A stretch of DNA of 64,000 nt from Bdellovibrio bacteriovorus (lineage in GTDB: Bacteria > Bdellovibrionota > Bdellovibrionia > Bdellovibrionales > Bdellovibrionaceae). The stretch covers positions 248,001 through 312,000 of the forward strand of contig NZ_LUKF01000016.1 in NCBI RefSeq assembly GCF_001592755.1. The letters run 5' to 3'. A program made the translations under genes and the position numbers. The first letter of the stretch is position 1, and each line of letters opens with the position of its first letter. Below are positions 48,142 through 57,790 of this stretch, piece by piece. The notes below the pieces were generated by a model, which made no database searches, had not been told where the DNA came from, and saw nothing but the letters and a program-made list of their open reading frames with translations.

Positions 48142-48576
48142 ATGAAGTATCTAATTCCATTTCTATTAAGTATGGCTTTATCCACTCCTGTTTTCGCGCA
48201 GGATGTAAATGATAAGACGTCGAATGAAGAAACGTTTGAAATTGCTTTAGGTGAACAAGGAGAAGTTGAAGCGCAAACCCGCCATTTTTACTACAACTTT
48301 GGTCGCACGTATTTGAATCAAACAAAATCGGCCCGCTTTTACATTCGCAACACGGGAGGTTTACCAATCTATTTCAATGATTTCGACATCAGTGGAAATG
48401 GATTTTGGTATAATGAAAACTGCCCGCGTTTGCTTTTCTCAGGACAAAGATGCTCGGTGCGCGTTTACTTTAGACCGAACTATGTCGGGAACTTCAATGG
48501 TCGACTGGATATAGAAATGACCGGAGCTGAAGACATCCGCATTCACCTTCGTGGTCGAGGCATTTGGCCGTTCTAA
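48142..48576 (+). CDS. Exported ASH/HYDIN-like domain protein
   Basis: A 144-residue exported protein with signal peptide MKYLIPFLLSMALSTPVFAQ. From about residue 45 it is a single immunoglobulin-like ASH (choice-of-anchor D) domain. It has SARFYIRNTGGLPIYFNDFD, a Cys pair in NENCPRLLFSGQRCSVRVYF and RPNYVGNFNGRLDIEMTGAE. Such domains bind proteins or polymers in the periplasm. The perfect AAAGGAGGT before the ATG can pair with an upstream ACTTCCTTT. Confidence 0.7.
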   Translation: MKYLIPFLLSMALSTPVFAQDVNDKTSNEETFEIALGEQGEVEAQTRHFYYNFGRTYLNQTKSARFYIRNTGGLPIYFNDFDISGNGFWYNENCPRLLFSGQRCSVRVYFRPNYVGNFNGRLDIEMTGAEDIRIHLRGRGIWPF

Positions 48577-48581
48577 AAATC

Positions 48582-48612
48582 AAAAGGGGAGTTTTTTGAC
48601 TCCCCTTTTTTA
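48582..48612. terminator. Bidirectional terminator between the ASH gene and purM
   Basis: AAAAGGGGAGT pairs with ACTCCCCTTTT over a 6-nt loop with T-runs on the plus side and A-runs before it. It serves the converging ASH-domain gene and the purine operon. Confidence 0.85.
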
Positions 48613-48613
48613 T

Positions 48614-49615
48614 TTATAGCTTCCAATCCATCATCGTTATTTGACCAGAACCGCGAGAGATTTGTCCCAGCTTCCACGCTTTTATTTTTTTAGCACTCAA
48701 TTCGGCAAGGACTTCCTCGGCCTGAGCTTTCTTAACCAAAACGGTGAAGCCAACTCCCATGTTAAAAGTACGGAAAAGTTCTTCTTGTGATAAATCCGCG
48801 CGCTGAAGCATCGGTTTAAAAACAGGTGCCATCTCGTCAACGGAAGGCCAATACGAAATCGTGTAATCGAAGTTATCACTCATGCGTGGAATATTGTGAA
48901 TACCTCCCCCTGTCATATGGGCGGCGGCAAGAATTCCCTGCTGGAATTTTTGGCGAAGATGAGTGAAAGTTTCCACATAGATTTGCGTTGGCACAAGCAA
49001 CTGTTCTAAAAGATCTGTTTCTGTGTCCTTCACTAATTTTCGTAAAAGCGAATAACCGTTGGAGTGAAAACCACTGGAGGCAAGACCGATTAAAACATCG
49101 CCTTCGCTCATGTGTTCTTCTTTGAACATTTCTGAAGGAGTTAATTCCCCGACGCTAAAGCCTGCCAGATCATACTCTCCGTCTTTATAGATTCCTGGCA
49201 TTTCGGCGGTTTCTCCACCTATTAACGCCATACCCGACTGACGGCAACCGTCGACCATGCCAGTAATCAATTCTTCACTGATGCGTGTGTCTAGTTTTCC
49301 GAAGGCCATGTAATCTAAAAAAAACAAAGGGCGCGCACCGACACACAAAAGATCGTTCACACACATCGCAACCAAATCAATCCCGATACCGTGGTGTTTA
49401 TCGAGGTGCTGACCAATCTTCAGCTTAGTCCCCACACCATCCGTACAAGACGCGAGATATTTTTGCTCATTCAATTTGTAGACGGCAGCAAATCCGCCAA
49501 TTCCTTGCAACACCTGATCGTTGAATGTTGTCGGAACAAGCTTTTTAATTCTTTCAACAAAAGCATCGGCTTTTGTGATGTCGACTCCGGCCTCTTTGTA
49601 ATCTACTTGTGACAT
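48614..49615 (-). CDS. purM: Phosphoribosylformylglycinamidine cyclo-ligase
   Basis: Closes the imidazole ring: FGAM + ATP to AIR. A 333-residue enzyme with FAAVYKLNEQKYLASCTDGV, the metal/ATP signature GVGTKLKIGQHL, DLVAMCVNDLLCVGARPLFF and GGETAEMPGIYKDGEYDLAG. The C-terminal domain has AHMTGGGIHNIPR. It is the last gene of the purine operon, 13 bp after purH. Confidence 0.97.
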   Translation of the reverse strand: MSQVDYKEAGVDITKADAFVERIKKLVPTTFNDQVLQGIGGFAAVYKLNEQKYLASCTDGVGTKLKIGQHLDKHHGIGIDLVAMCVNDLLCVGARPLFFLDYMAFGKLDTRISEELITGMVDGCRQSGMALIGGETAEMPGIYKDGEYDLAGFSVGELTPSEMFKEEHMSEGDVLIGLASSGFHSNGYSLLRKLVKDTETDLLEQLLVPTQIYVETFTHLRQKFQQGILAAAHMTGGGIHNIPRMSDNFDYTISYWPSVDEMAPVFKPMLQRADLSQEELFRTFNMGVGFTVLVKKAQAEEVLAELSAKKIKAWKLGQISRGSGQITMMDWKL

Positions 49616-49628
49616 ACTTGTTCCTTTC

Positions 49629-51149
49629 TTAATGAAGAAAATGACGGCGACCCGTAAAGATCATGGCAATATCCAGACGGTCCGCTTCAGCGATCACATC
49701 GCTGTCTTTGATAGAGCCCCCCGGCTGAATGATATATTTAACCCCTAAATTCGCAGCAACCTGAATCGAATCGGCAAACGGAAAGAAAGCATCTGAGGAA
49801 AGCACGACATCAGAAATATCTTTGATTCCTTTATCGCTAAGACGTGAATGGATCAGTTTTTCAATGCAATCCACACGGTTTGTCTGACCTGAGCCCATCG
49901 TGAGGAGTTCAAATTCAGGCCCCTCTTGTCGACACAAAGCAATCGCGTTGCTTTTTAGATTTTTAACGGCCAATGCGGCGAATCCCGCGAGCTTTTCTTT
50001 ATCCGCTGCAAACTTTTTCTGCGTCACGGTTTTCATCTGAGACAGATCAAAACTATCTTGTTCTTGCATCAGCACGCCGCCTTCAATCGAGCGCACTTGC
50101 CAAGAGGAATGGGGTGTTAAGCCGACTTCCATCACGCGACAGTTCTTTTTCAATTTTTCGCGAGCAGAATCAGAGAAAGAAGGCGCTAAAATCACTTCGA
50201 CAAATTTTTCTGAAAAGAATGTCGCGACTTCGTCGGTCACCGGGAAATTTAAAGCGATGATTCCGCCAAAAGAACTTTTTTCGTCGCCCTTCCAGGCTTT
50301 TTTTAAGGCGCGCAGAGGTGACTCCGCAATCGCCAAACCGCATGGCGTATTATGTTTCACCACCACGGCGGTAGGTAAAGCTTTGTCTTTTTGCCATGAA
50401 TGCACATCTTGCAAAGTCTTTAGAGCAAAATCTGCGTCTAAATAGTTATTGTAAGACATCTCTTTTCCTTGAAGGGATTTTGCGTGTGCCAAACCTTCTT
50501 CAAATGGATTTTTCAGAACGAAGGCTTTTTGGTGAGGATTTTCACCGTAACGAAGTGCTTCGCCACTTTTCTGAGTCAGAAAACCCGCAATGGCCATGTC
50601 ATAAAAAGCTGTCATCGTATAAACCCGCGATGCACATTTTTGGCGGAACTCAAAAGAAGTACTACCTGTGTTCCGAAATTCTTGAACAAACTCTGAATAC
50701 TGATTGGATTCACAAAGTACAGTTACGGACTGAAAGTTTTTTGCTCCCGCGCGAAGAAGAGTGGGGCCACCAATATCAATGTTTTCAATGCACTCTTCAA
50801 AGCCACTTTGCTTTTTCAAAGTTTCATGAAAAGGGTAAAGATTAACGACGACTAAATCAATCGGCTGAATTCCGAGCTTTTCAGCTTGCTCGATGTCGCT
50901 GGCATCGTCACGACGGAATAAAAGACTTGAGGCAATTTCAAAGCTGATGGTTTTCATTCGTCCTTGAAAGGCTTCTCCATGACCACTCAGTTTTTCAACA
51001 GGGGTGACTTTAAGGCCCGCAGTCTCAAGAGCTTTAGCCGTTCCACCACTCGCGATCAACTCGACATTTTTTGCTGCCAAAACTTTGGCTAATTCTACTA
51101 AACCCGTTTTATCAGAAACGCTTAATAAAGCGCGACGAATCTGTCTCAT
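49629..51149 (-). CDS. purH: Bifunctional AICAR transformylase / IMP cyclohydrolase
   Basis: Last two steps to IMP. The N-terminal IMP cyclohydrolase domain has RRALLSVSDKTGLVELAKVL, the lysine in FQGRMKTI, and NLYPFHETL. The C-terminal transformylase has RYGENPHQ and the catalytic KHNTPCG. The length of 506 residues is normal. It overlaps purQ by 4 bp (ATGA). Confidence 0.97.
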   Translation of the reverse strand: MRQIRRALLSVSDKTGLVELAKVLAAKNVELIASGGTAKALETAGLKVTPVEKLSGHGEAFQGRMKTISFEIASSLLFRRDDASDIEQAEKLGIQPIDLVVVNLYPFHETLKKQSGFEECIENIDIGGPTLLRAGAKNFQSVTVLCESNQYSEFVQEFRNTGSTSFEFRQKCASRVYTMTAFYDMAIAGFLTQKSGEALRYGENPHQKAFVLKNPFEEGLAHAKSLQGKEMSYNNYLDADFALKTLQDVHSWQKDKALPTAVVVKHNTPCGLAIAESPLRALKKAWKGDEKSSFGGIIALNFPVTDEVATFFSEKFVEVILAPSFSDSAREKLKKNCRVMEVGLTPHSSWQVRSIEGGVLMQEQDSFDLSQMKTVTQKKFAADKEKLAGFAALAVKNLKSNAIALCRQEGPEFELLTMGSGQTNRVDCIEKLIHSRLSDKGIKDISDVVLSSDAFFPFADSIQVAANLGVKYIIQPGGSIKDSDVIAEADRLDIAMIFTGRRHFLH

Positions 51150-51880
51150 AGTTCTCCCCTTAAGAATTCAACTGCACTTTTAAAAAATTCCAAACCCCAG
51201 GCTTTTCCCGCGAATGGTAAATGCCAGTCGTGTAAAGCAGCTTCTGGGTGAGGCATTAAGGCAAAGACCAGCCCTGAAGGATCGCAGACTCCGGCAATAC
51301 GCTCAGTGGCTCCATTGACGTTTTCTTTGTAGCGAAGAACCGCTTGTTGGTTTTGTAAGAGACGTCCCAGAACTTTTTCATCCTGACAGACGAAGCGGCC
51401 CTCCCCGTGTCGGATCGGAAGTGCAAATTCTGCAGGTAAGTTTTTCGTCCAAATACATGGAGATGAAGAGTTTTTTTCTAATGTCGTCCAGTGATCGATA
51501 AAATGACCCTGTTCATTCTTAACTAAGGCACAAGATCTTTGAAAGTCCGCATCCGGCAACAATCCCAGTCGTACAAGAGTTTGAAAGCCATTGCAAATTC
51601 CTAAAACCGGTTTGGTTTTAACGAAAGTTCGCAGTTCTTCTTTTAAAGTATTTTCTAACTTTAATGCGAGAATCTGGCCGCTTCCAAGATGATCTCCGAA
51701 TGAAAACCCGCCGGGGAACACCATCGCCTGATGATCCCGCAAAAGAGCGGGATTTTTTAGAAGCTCGTTCACATGCACTTTGCAAGCGTCACCACCAGCT
51801 AAATCGATAGCCCGCGCGGTTTCATTTTCACAATTAATGCCGTCTCCCCAAAGAACTAAAAACTTAGGCTTCATAGACAT
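51146..51880 (-). CDS. purQ: FGAM synthase glutaminase subunit PurQ
   Basis: Class I glutamine amidotransferase that feeds ammonia to PurL. Motifs are VFPGGFSFGDHLGSGQ (oxyanion region), VLGICNGFQTLVRLGLL with the nucleophilic cysteine, and the late PHPEAALHDWH with the catalytic His-Glu. The start at 51880 has AAGGAG 6 bp upstream (MSMKPKFLVLWGDG) and lies inside the end of purL (17-bp overlap). The length is 244 residues. In proteobacteria this domain is normally fused to PurL. Confidence 0.95.
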   Translation of the reverse strand: MSMKPKFLVLWGDGINCENETARAIDLAGGDACKVHVNELLKNPALLRDHQAMVFPGGFSFGDHLGSGQILALKLENTLKEELRTFVKTKPVLGICNGFQTLVRLGLLPDADFQRSCALVKNEQGHFIDHWTTLEKNSSSPCIWTKNLPAEFALPIRHGEGRFVCQDEKVLGRLLQNQQAVLRYKENVNGATERIAGVCDPSGLVFALMPHPEAALHDWHLPFAGKAWGLEFFKSAVEFLRGEL

Positions 51881-54800
51881 TTTTAACTCCTTCAGACCAG
51901 GATTTCTGCAAGCTTTGTAAAGATGTGCTTGCCGATGCGCCGGCAAATTCTACTTTAAACTCTGGTTCATTCAGAACTGTACCGAGATGTTTGAACCATC
52001 CGGCAAAGTGGGTTTCAAAAGCCGTCTTTTTATTTACGGGGACACTGACAACGAATAAAGATCCTGTTTCAGACCAAAGTTCTTCCCAAGAAAGATCGTT
52101 TAAAGAAAGCTTCATGCCTAAAGAATTTCCGAAACCACTTTCCGCTAAGGCCGTCATCAAGCCGCCTTCGGAAATATCGTGGCAGGAAGAAAGCATTGAG
52201 GCTTGCTGAGACTCATAAATTTTTTGGTACAACTCGATATTTTTTTGCAAAATCGGATACTCTGGCGCCACGTCGTTTTGAACTTCGAATTCTTCTGAAA
52301 ATGCCGAAGCATACAAACTGCGTGTCAAATTTCCGATGACATAGATTTCGTCGCCGGCATTCTGAAAAAATCCCGGAGTGACTTTATCAGCGTCAGGAAT
52401 TTGACCAATTGCCGTCATTAACAAAGTCGGCGGAACAGAAATTTTGACGGTCTCACCACCTTTGGTTTTTCCAATGAAGTCATTTTTCATGCTGTCCTTG
52501 CCACTGACTAAAGGCGCCTTGTACGCGAGAGCCGCTTCGTACATACCTTCGCATGCACGGACAAGCTGGGCCATCTTGTGAGCGGCATCCGGATTTGTTT
52601 TTTTACCAATCGGATCAGGCCAGCAGAAATTATCCACGAGAGCCATCCGGCGGGGATTAACTCCTGTTGCGACAAGATTGCGAACCGCTTCGTCGACGGC
52701 TTTTTGCGCCATGAGGTAAGTGTCATAGTAAGAAAACTGAGGGCATAGACCATTTGATACCGCGACGGCATTATTTTTTTCACCGCCATGGACTGACAGA
52801 TCAATGACGCCGGCATCGTTCGCACCATTTTGAGTTTTACCCGCGTAGGGTTTCACTCTTGTTGCTCCTTGCACTTCATGATCGTAGTAGCGCACCAGAG
52901 GCTCTCTTGAAGCCACATTCGGCGAAGCTAAAACGTCTTTGAGTGCGGAAAGAAGAGAGCTTGCGTTTTTTGCTGGAGATGCCTTTCGTGGATTTTCACG
53001 ATGGTATTCCTTATAGGCTTTCGGTCCTTCGAAATGGGCTGGAATCTTCATGCGACTCAGACCCTCGTGCAGAAAATGCAGATCCAACGACGCTAACGGC
53101 GTATCACCGTAAGAAACATCGAATCGTCCTGAATCCGTGAATTCTCCAAGAACGGTTGCTTCAACTCCCATGTCTTTTGCCAGAGTTAAAAAGTTTTGAA
53201 TATCGCCTGGAGCCACCGCATAAGACATGCGCTCTTGCGATTCACTGACTAACATTTCCCAGTATTCAAGACTTCCGTATTTCAAAGGATGCTGACTTAA
53301 ATCCATTCTTGCGCCGCCCGAGAACTGCGCCATTTCGCCAATGGAAGAACTGACTCCGCCGGCTCCATTATCAGTGATGGCTTGGATCCAACCGCGGTCG
53401 CGAGCTTGCAAAGTAAAATCCAGCAAACGCTTTTGCGTGATGCTATCTCCGATTTGCACGACATTGGAGGAAACTTGATCGTGTAACGCTAATGAGCTGA
53501 ACGTCGCGCCATGCACGCCATCTTTGCCTAGACGGCCACCGGCGACAACGATGAGATCACCTGGCGCAATTTTTTTCTTTTCACTGGGGCGTCCTTTAAC
53601 GGTCTTAGGCATCACGCCTAAAGAACCCACAAAGATCAAAGGCTTCGCTGCAAATTCGCTGGCAAAATAAAAGCTGCCATTGATAGTAGGAATACCACTT
53701 TGATTTCCGCCCTCTTCGACACCTTGGTGGACACCACGGAAAATAACGCCAGGCTCTTTCAAAAGTTCAGGACGCTTCGGAGAGTCTGCGGCCGGGAATA
53801 AATCTTTTTTGGAAAGACAGAAAACATCCGTATTCGCAACGGGTTTAGCTCCTAAGCCGCAACCTAAGATATCGCGGTTCACTCCTAAAATCCCTGTCAA
53901 AGCGCCACCAAAAGGATCGAGAGCTGAGGGACTGTTGTGAGTTTCGACTTTAACGCAAACATTGATGTTTTTATCAAAATCAACGATGCCACCGTTGTCT
54001 TTAAAAACGGAAACCAGGTATCCACAAGACTCGAGTTCTTTTGTGGCCTTTTGAATATACGTTTTATAAAGGCTAGTGATGTTTTTATTTCCTACCGCAG
54101 GGAAACTCCCTGTTTCTTCGGTGTAATTAACTTCAGCGGCAAAGATCTTGTGCTTACAGTGCTCGCTCCAGGTTTGTGCTAAACACTCTAGTTCCACTTC
54201 CGTGATTTTATGAGCCCATCCTAAAGACGTTCGAGCTTGAAGCATTTCTGAAGAAGAAAAATGTTGAATGATCGTATGGATTTCTTCATCCACCAGAGCT
54301 AAACCGCGTTCTTCGTTAATGCGCTTCAGTGTTTCCATGTTCAGATCAAATAGCTGAAGGCGGCGTTTTTCCAATGCCGGAGACTGCCAGAATTTGGAAA
54401 AATCTTTCCAAGGATTTGATTGATGAAGTTCGGATCCGCGAGCGATTTCAACTTTGTGTAAAAGAGGGTTTGCTAAAGACTGAAAAAGAATTTTTTCGAT
54501 CTGCTTTTGCGAATAATCCCCCTCAATTTCAAGCTCCCATCCGCTGTGGGCTTCAATTCCAAAATCCTGCCAAGAAGAATTATGTTGCGAAGAAAAAAGC
54601 ATTAAGGCTTCTGTTGCTGATCTTGCCAAGTTGTCAGTCACCCCTGCTAGGAAACGCAATTCCACATAGGTGGATTGAAGATGAAACTCGGGGAAACCAT
54701 GTTGAATTTCTTCCGCTACCGGATCAAAGAAGATCTTGTCCATCAAAGTGTCTAAACGGATTTCCTGACTTAAACCTGGCGTTTTTTCTAAAAGCCAGTA

Positions 54801-54908
54801 CACACGGCGAAGACGAAGCGCTTTCAAGGGCGCTTCCTTTTCAAAGGCTTTTTTTAATGCGTTTTCGGTACTGTGATCATAAAGACTGCGAACAGAAATT
54901 CTTTGCAT
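51864..54908 (-). CDS. purL: FGAM synthase PurL, intermediate form with fused PurS-like N-terminus
   Basis: ATP-dependent amination of FGAR. It is 1014 residues, between the small PurL (about 740) and the large one (about 1300). Residues about 1-170 resemble the PurS-like dimer domain (ISVRSLYDHSTENALKKAFE). The linker and catalytic ATP-grasp-like PurM-type repeats follow, with QTWSEHCKHKIFAAEVNYTE, the VKVETHNSPSALDPFGGALT segment, and later PLVSGKDSMKND. No glutaminase domain is present; PurQ is the next gene. The ATG at 54908 overlaps the purN stop by one base; a GTG at 54911 is possible. Confidence 0.94.
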   Translation of the reverse strand: MQRISVRSLYDHSTENALKKAFEKEAPLKALRLRRVYWLLEKTPGLSQEIRLDTLMDKIFFDPVAEEIQHGFPEFHLQSTYVELRFLAGVTDNLARSATEALMLFSSQHNSSWQDFGIEAHSGWELEIEGDYSQKQIEKILFQSLANPLLHKVEIARGSELHQSNPWKDFSKFWQSPALEKRRLQLFDLNMETLKRINEERGLALVDEEIHTIIQHFSSSEMLQARTSLGWAHKITEVELECLAQTWSEHCKHKIFAAEVNYTEETGSFPAVGNKNITSLYKTYIQKATKELESCGYLVSVFKDNGGIVDFDKNINVCVKVETHNSPSALDPFGGALTGILGVNRDILGCGLGAKPVANTDVFCLSKKDLFPAADSPKRPELLKEPGVIFRGVHQGVEEGGNQSGIPTINGSFYFASEFAAKPLIFVGSLGVMPKTVKGRPSEKKKIAPGDLIVVAGGRLGKDGVHGATFSSLALHDQVSSNVVQIGDSITQKRLLDFTLQARDRGWIQAITDNGAGGVSSSIGEMAQFSGGARMDLSQHPLKYGSLEYWEMLVSESQERMSYAVAPGDIQNFLTLAKDMGVEATVLGEFTDSGRFDVSYGDTPLASLDLHFLHEGLSRMKIPAHFEGPKAYKEYHRENPRKASPAKNASSLLSALKDVLASPNVASREPLVRYYDHEVQGATRVKPYAGKTQNGANDAGVIDLSVHGGEKNNAVAVSNGLCPQFSYYDTYLMAQKAVDEAVRNLVATGVNPRRMALVDNFCWPDPIGKKTNPDAAHKMAQLVRACEGMYEAALAYKAPLVSGKDSMKNDFIGKTKGGETVKISVPPTLLMTAIGQIPDADKVTPGFFQNAGDEIYVIGNLTRSLYASAFSEEFEVQNDVAPEYPILQKNIELYQKIYESQQASMLSSCHDISEGGLMTALAESGFGNSLGMKLSLNDLSWEELWSETGSLFVVSVPVNKKTAFETHFAGWFKHLGTVLNEPEFKVEFAGASASTSLQSLQKSWSEGVKNVYEA

Positions 54909-55528
54909 CACGGTGTCTCCTTAAAATAGACCGTCGGTTGACGTCCCAAAGCCACGTTCTCTAGAAACTGACTGTAAAGGCGGTGTTCCACTTCATGAAA
55001 TTGTTGTGTCCATGCCGGAAGAGTTGAATCCTGACTACGACAAACAATTTCCTGAACTAAAATCCGTCCGGTATCCATGCCTTCATCCACCAAATGAAGA
55101 GTCACGCCACTTTCTTTTACACTGTCGCTAAACGCGCGCGCGATCGAATCCACGCCCGGATATGCTGGCAATAATGAAGGATGAATATTCACTATTTGTT
55201 CGGCGCCCTCATGCCACTGGCGGAAGTGTTGAATAAAATCGGCCGATAGCAATCGCATGTAGCCTGCTAAAAAAATCCAATCCACGTGATACTCGTGAAG
55301 AAGGCTTAAAACTTCCGCCTCGTGGGCCTTACGATCTGCCTTCTTTTCTACAAGATAAGTGCGCACACCGGCGTTTTTGGCTTTCTCAAGAACGGGGGCT
55401 GCGGGTTTGTCAGAAAGGATAAAGGCAATCTCGATCTTTTCTTTTGATAGCTCTTGGGCTTTTGCGACTAGAGCCATCGCATTTGATCCTGTCCCTGAAG
55501 CAAAAATGGCGATGCGAACAGGTCTCAT
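54908..55528 (-). CDS. purN: GAR transformylase (folate-dependent)
   Basis: Transfers formyl from 10-formyl-tetrahydrofolate to GAR. It has IAIFASGTGSNAMALVAK, the VDWIFLAGYMRLLSADFIQ segment, the catalytic IVNIHPSLLPAYPG (Asn-His) and HLVDEGMDTGRILVQE with the catalytic Asp. The length is 206 residues. It overlaps purD by 4 bp and purL by one base. Confidence 0.96.
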   Translation of the reverse strand: MRPVRIAIFASGTGSNAMALVAKAQELSKEKIEIAFILSDKPAAPVLEKAKNAGVRTYLVEKKADRKAHEAEVLSLLHEYHVDWIFLAGYMRLLSADFIQHFRQWHEGAEQIVNIHPSLLPAYPGVDSIARAFSDSVKESGVTLHLVDEGMDTGRILVQEIVCRSQDSTLPAWTQQFHEVEHRLYSQFLENVALGRQPTVYFKETP

Positions 55529-56757
55529 AGTCCGATGTCCTCTCGCACATACATTCCTTTAAAGGAAACTTTTTGAATGTCTTGGTAAGCAAGCTCACGG
55601 GCTTCTTCGCGCGAGGCCGCTAAAGCGGTGATTCCTAAGACTCTTCCCCCCGAGTTAACAAGCGTATTTTGCATTTCGCTGACCCCGGCATAGTACAATT
55701 GATGACGAACTTTGGGTTCGATGGCGACGGGATGACCGGTATTCAAAGGACCTTGCGGATAACCTTCACTCACCGCCACAACGTGAACGGAAGTTTCTGG
55801 TTTCACCTCACAAACCTGGTTTTTTAATTCGTGTGTCACGGCCGTAACAATAAGCTTCGCTAAGTCTGATTTCAGACGTGGCAGAAGAGCTTGTGTTTCG
55901 GGATCACCCATACGCACATTGTATTCTAGGACATAAAGTCCTTGGTTTGTTTTCATCAAACCTGCAAACAAAAATCCCTGATAGGGAAGATTCTTAGCGT
56001 GCAAGCAGGCCAAGGTTTTGGCGAAGATCTGGTGAATCGTGCTTTCGTCTTCTTTGGTGATAAAGTCACAAGGACTGTAGGCGCCCATGCCTCCGGTGTT
56101 TGCACTGAAAGGATCCGGAGTAATGCGCTTGTAATCACAGGCTGTGCCCAATAGAACAAAGTCTTTTCCGTCACAAAGAGCAAACGCAGAAAGCTCTTTT
56201 CCGATCAAACATTCTTCAAGAAGTAAAGGATAGCCATACTGACTGCCTAGCACGCGAACGGCTTCTTGGGATTTTTCAAGACTTTCACAGACCCACACGC
56301 CCTTTCCCTGCGCCAACCCATCAGCTTTAATAACGATGGGTTTTTGGAAGTCGTGCTGCTCTAAATATGTCATCGCCTCTTTCTCAGAGTAACCGACATG
56401 GCAGGCTGCCGTCGGGACTTGAGATTCTTGAAGAACGCCTTTGCAAAAAAGCTTTGAAGATTCAAGTTCTGCGACTTTTGCTGAAGGTGCAAAACAAGAA
56501 ATACCTTGAGCTTCCAATCGTTGTTTTAAGTCGGAAAGAATTGCGGCTTCGGGTCCTACGACAACCAAGGACACTTGATTCTGCAGACAAAAAGTTTCAA
56601 TTTCTGCAGGCGATTCAGCGGATGCACATTGTAAACCTGCAACTCGCATCCCCGGGTTTCCCGGGCACACCCAAAGCTCACTGACTAAAGAAGACTCTTT
56701 AAGCTTCTGAGCCAGAGCGTGTTCTCTTCCGCCTTTACCAACAACAACGACTTTCAT
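55525..56757 (-). CDS. purD: Phosphoribosylamine-glycine ligase (GAR synthetase)
   Basis: ATP-grasp ligase joining PRA and glycine. It starts VVVVGKGGREHALAQKLKES, has VVVGPEAAILSDLK, the ATP-binding KADGLAQGKGVWVCE and NTGGMGAYSPCDF, and VLEYNVRMGDPETQALLPRL as the metal site. The length of 410 residues is normal. It is 1 bp after purC. Confidence 0.97.
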   Translation of the reverse strand: MKVVVVGKGGREHALAQKLKESSLVSELWVCPGNPGMRVAGLQCASAESPAEIETFCLQNQVSLVVVGPEAAILSDLKQRLEAQGISCFAPSAKVAELESSKLFCKGVLQESQVPTAACHVGYSEKEAMTYLEQHDFQKPIVIKADGLAQGKGVWVCESLEKSQEAVRVLGSQYGYPLLLEECLIGKELSAFALCDGKDFVLLGTACDYKRITPDPFSANTGGMGAYSPCDFITKEDESTIHQIFAKTLACLHAKNLPYQGFLFAGLMKTNQGLYVLEYNVRMGDPETQALLPRLKSDLAKLIVTAVTHELKNQVCEVKPETSVHVVAVSEGYPQGPLNTGHPVAIEPKVRHQLYYAGVSEMQNTLVNSGGRVLGITALAASREEARELAYQDIQKVSFKGMYVREDIGL

Positions 56758-56758
56758 T

Positions 56759-57790
56759 TTATGACTCCAAAACTTTTTGCGCTTTTTGATGCCACAATTT
56801 CAAATTAAGTTCTTCAGCAAATGGTTTTTTACGACCCACCACTGACGCCACTTCGTTCGCCAAGGCTTGATATAAGAGAGAACTTACTTCAATCTGCGCG
56901 GGATTCAGACTTTGTGGCACTTCACGAAGTTCTTCGCGACAAATGCCTTTCCAATCTTGAGTCTTGCGTTCCTGTGCCATCTCTTTGGCTTTCTTGACAG
57001 CGGCATGCCAAGAAGTTGGCGCATACAATTGACGAAGGAATTCTTTCGACAAGGGAAGGCCTTCATATGTCAGACGAAGCTCATCAGGTCCGATAGAATC
57101 AACAAGAAGGAGCGTCCTTGCTCCAGAGGGTTCTTTATCTCCAAAGGCAAATTCTAACTTTCCATCCCAAAGCTTCACACCGAAGGAAGCAAAGAGCTTT
57201 TCCAACTCTTGAACGACCGCTTGGGTGTTCAGACGCAAGTTTTGCAGCTCTTCATCCGTTACGATATTCATCTGCGCGATTTCGGCGCGGCTTAGATAAC
57301 GGTCCGAAGTTTCAAGCTTTGTTGAAAACTCAATCAGCGCAGGAGAAAATACCGTCGATGCATTTGGCATCTCTGTTAATTGCAAGTCCTGCAAATAAGC
57401 AGGATTTTTCTTCAAACGGCCTTCTAAAGAGTTTCCTTGGCCCAAGAATTTTCTAAAAATGACTTCTAAAGGCACAAGACAGTTCGTAGGAACATCTTTA
57501 TAGACCGAATAGTCATACTGACCTTCATACCATTCTGGACGAAGCACCTTCACGGGCTTAACGGCGATCGTATTTTCGCCCGTTGTTTTTACGAAATGCG
57601 AAGGAATTCCTTTCTTCGCCAGATACTCGAAAAACGATGCCGCCATGGACGCCAGTGCGGCGCCTTTCATTGGAATTTCGTTGGGCATTTCACCCCAATC
57701 AAAGATCGAGTAACGATTGCTATAATTAAACACCAAGCTGTCGCCATTTTTATAAAGATCTTTGACGGAGCCTTTATAAATTAGTTCCAT
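56759..57790 (-). CDS. purC: SAICAR synthetase, long form
   Basis: Condenses CAIR with aspartate. At 343 residues it is about 100 longer than the E. coli enzyme. The phosphate-binding start is YKGSVKDLYKNGDSLVFNYS. IPMKGAALASMAASFFEYLA and GIPSHFVKTTGENTIAVKPV follow. The active-site region is KLEFAFGDKEPSGARTLLLV with the later DSIGPDELRL. The C-terminal 90 residues are extra helices. It overlaps purE by 10 bp. Confidence 0.92.
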   Translation of the reverse strand: MELIYKGSVKDLYKNGDSLVFNYSNRYSIFDWGEMPNEIPMKGAALASMAASFFEYLAKKGIPSHFVKTTGENTIAVKPVKVLRPEWYEGQYDYSVYKDVPTNCLVPLEVIFRKFLGQGNSLEGRLKKNPAYLQDLQLTEMPNASTVFSPALIEFSTKLETSDRYLSRAEIAQMNIVTDEELQNLRLNTQAVVQELEKLFASFGVKLWDGKLEFAFGDKEPSGARTLLLVDSIGPDELRLTYEGLPLSKEFLRQLYAPTSWHAAVKKAKEMAQERKTQDWKGICREELREVPQSLNPAQIEVSSLLYQALANEVASVVGRKKPFAEELNLKLWHQKAQKVLES

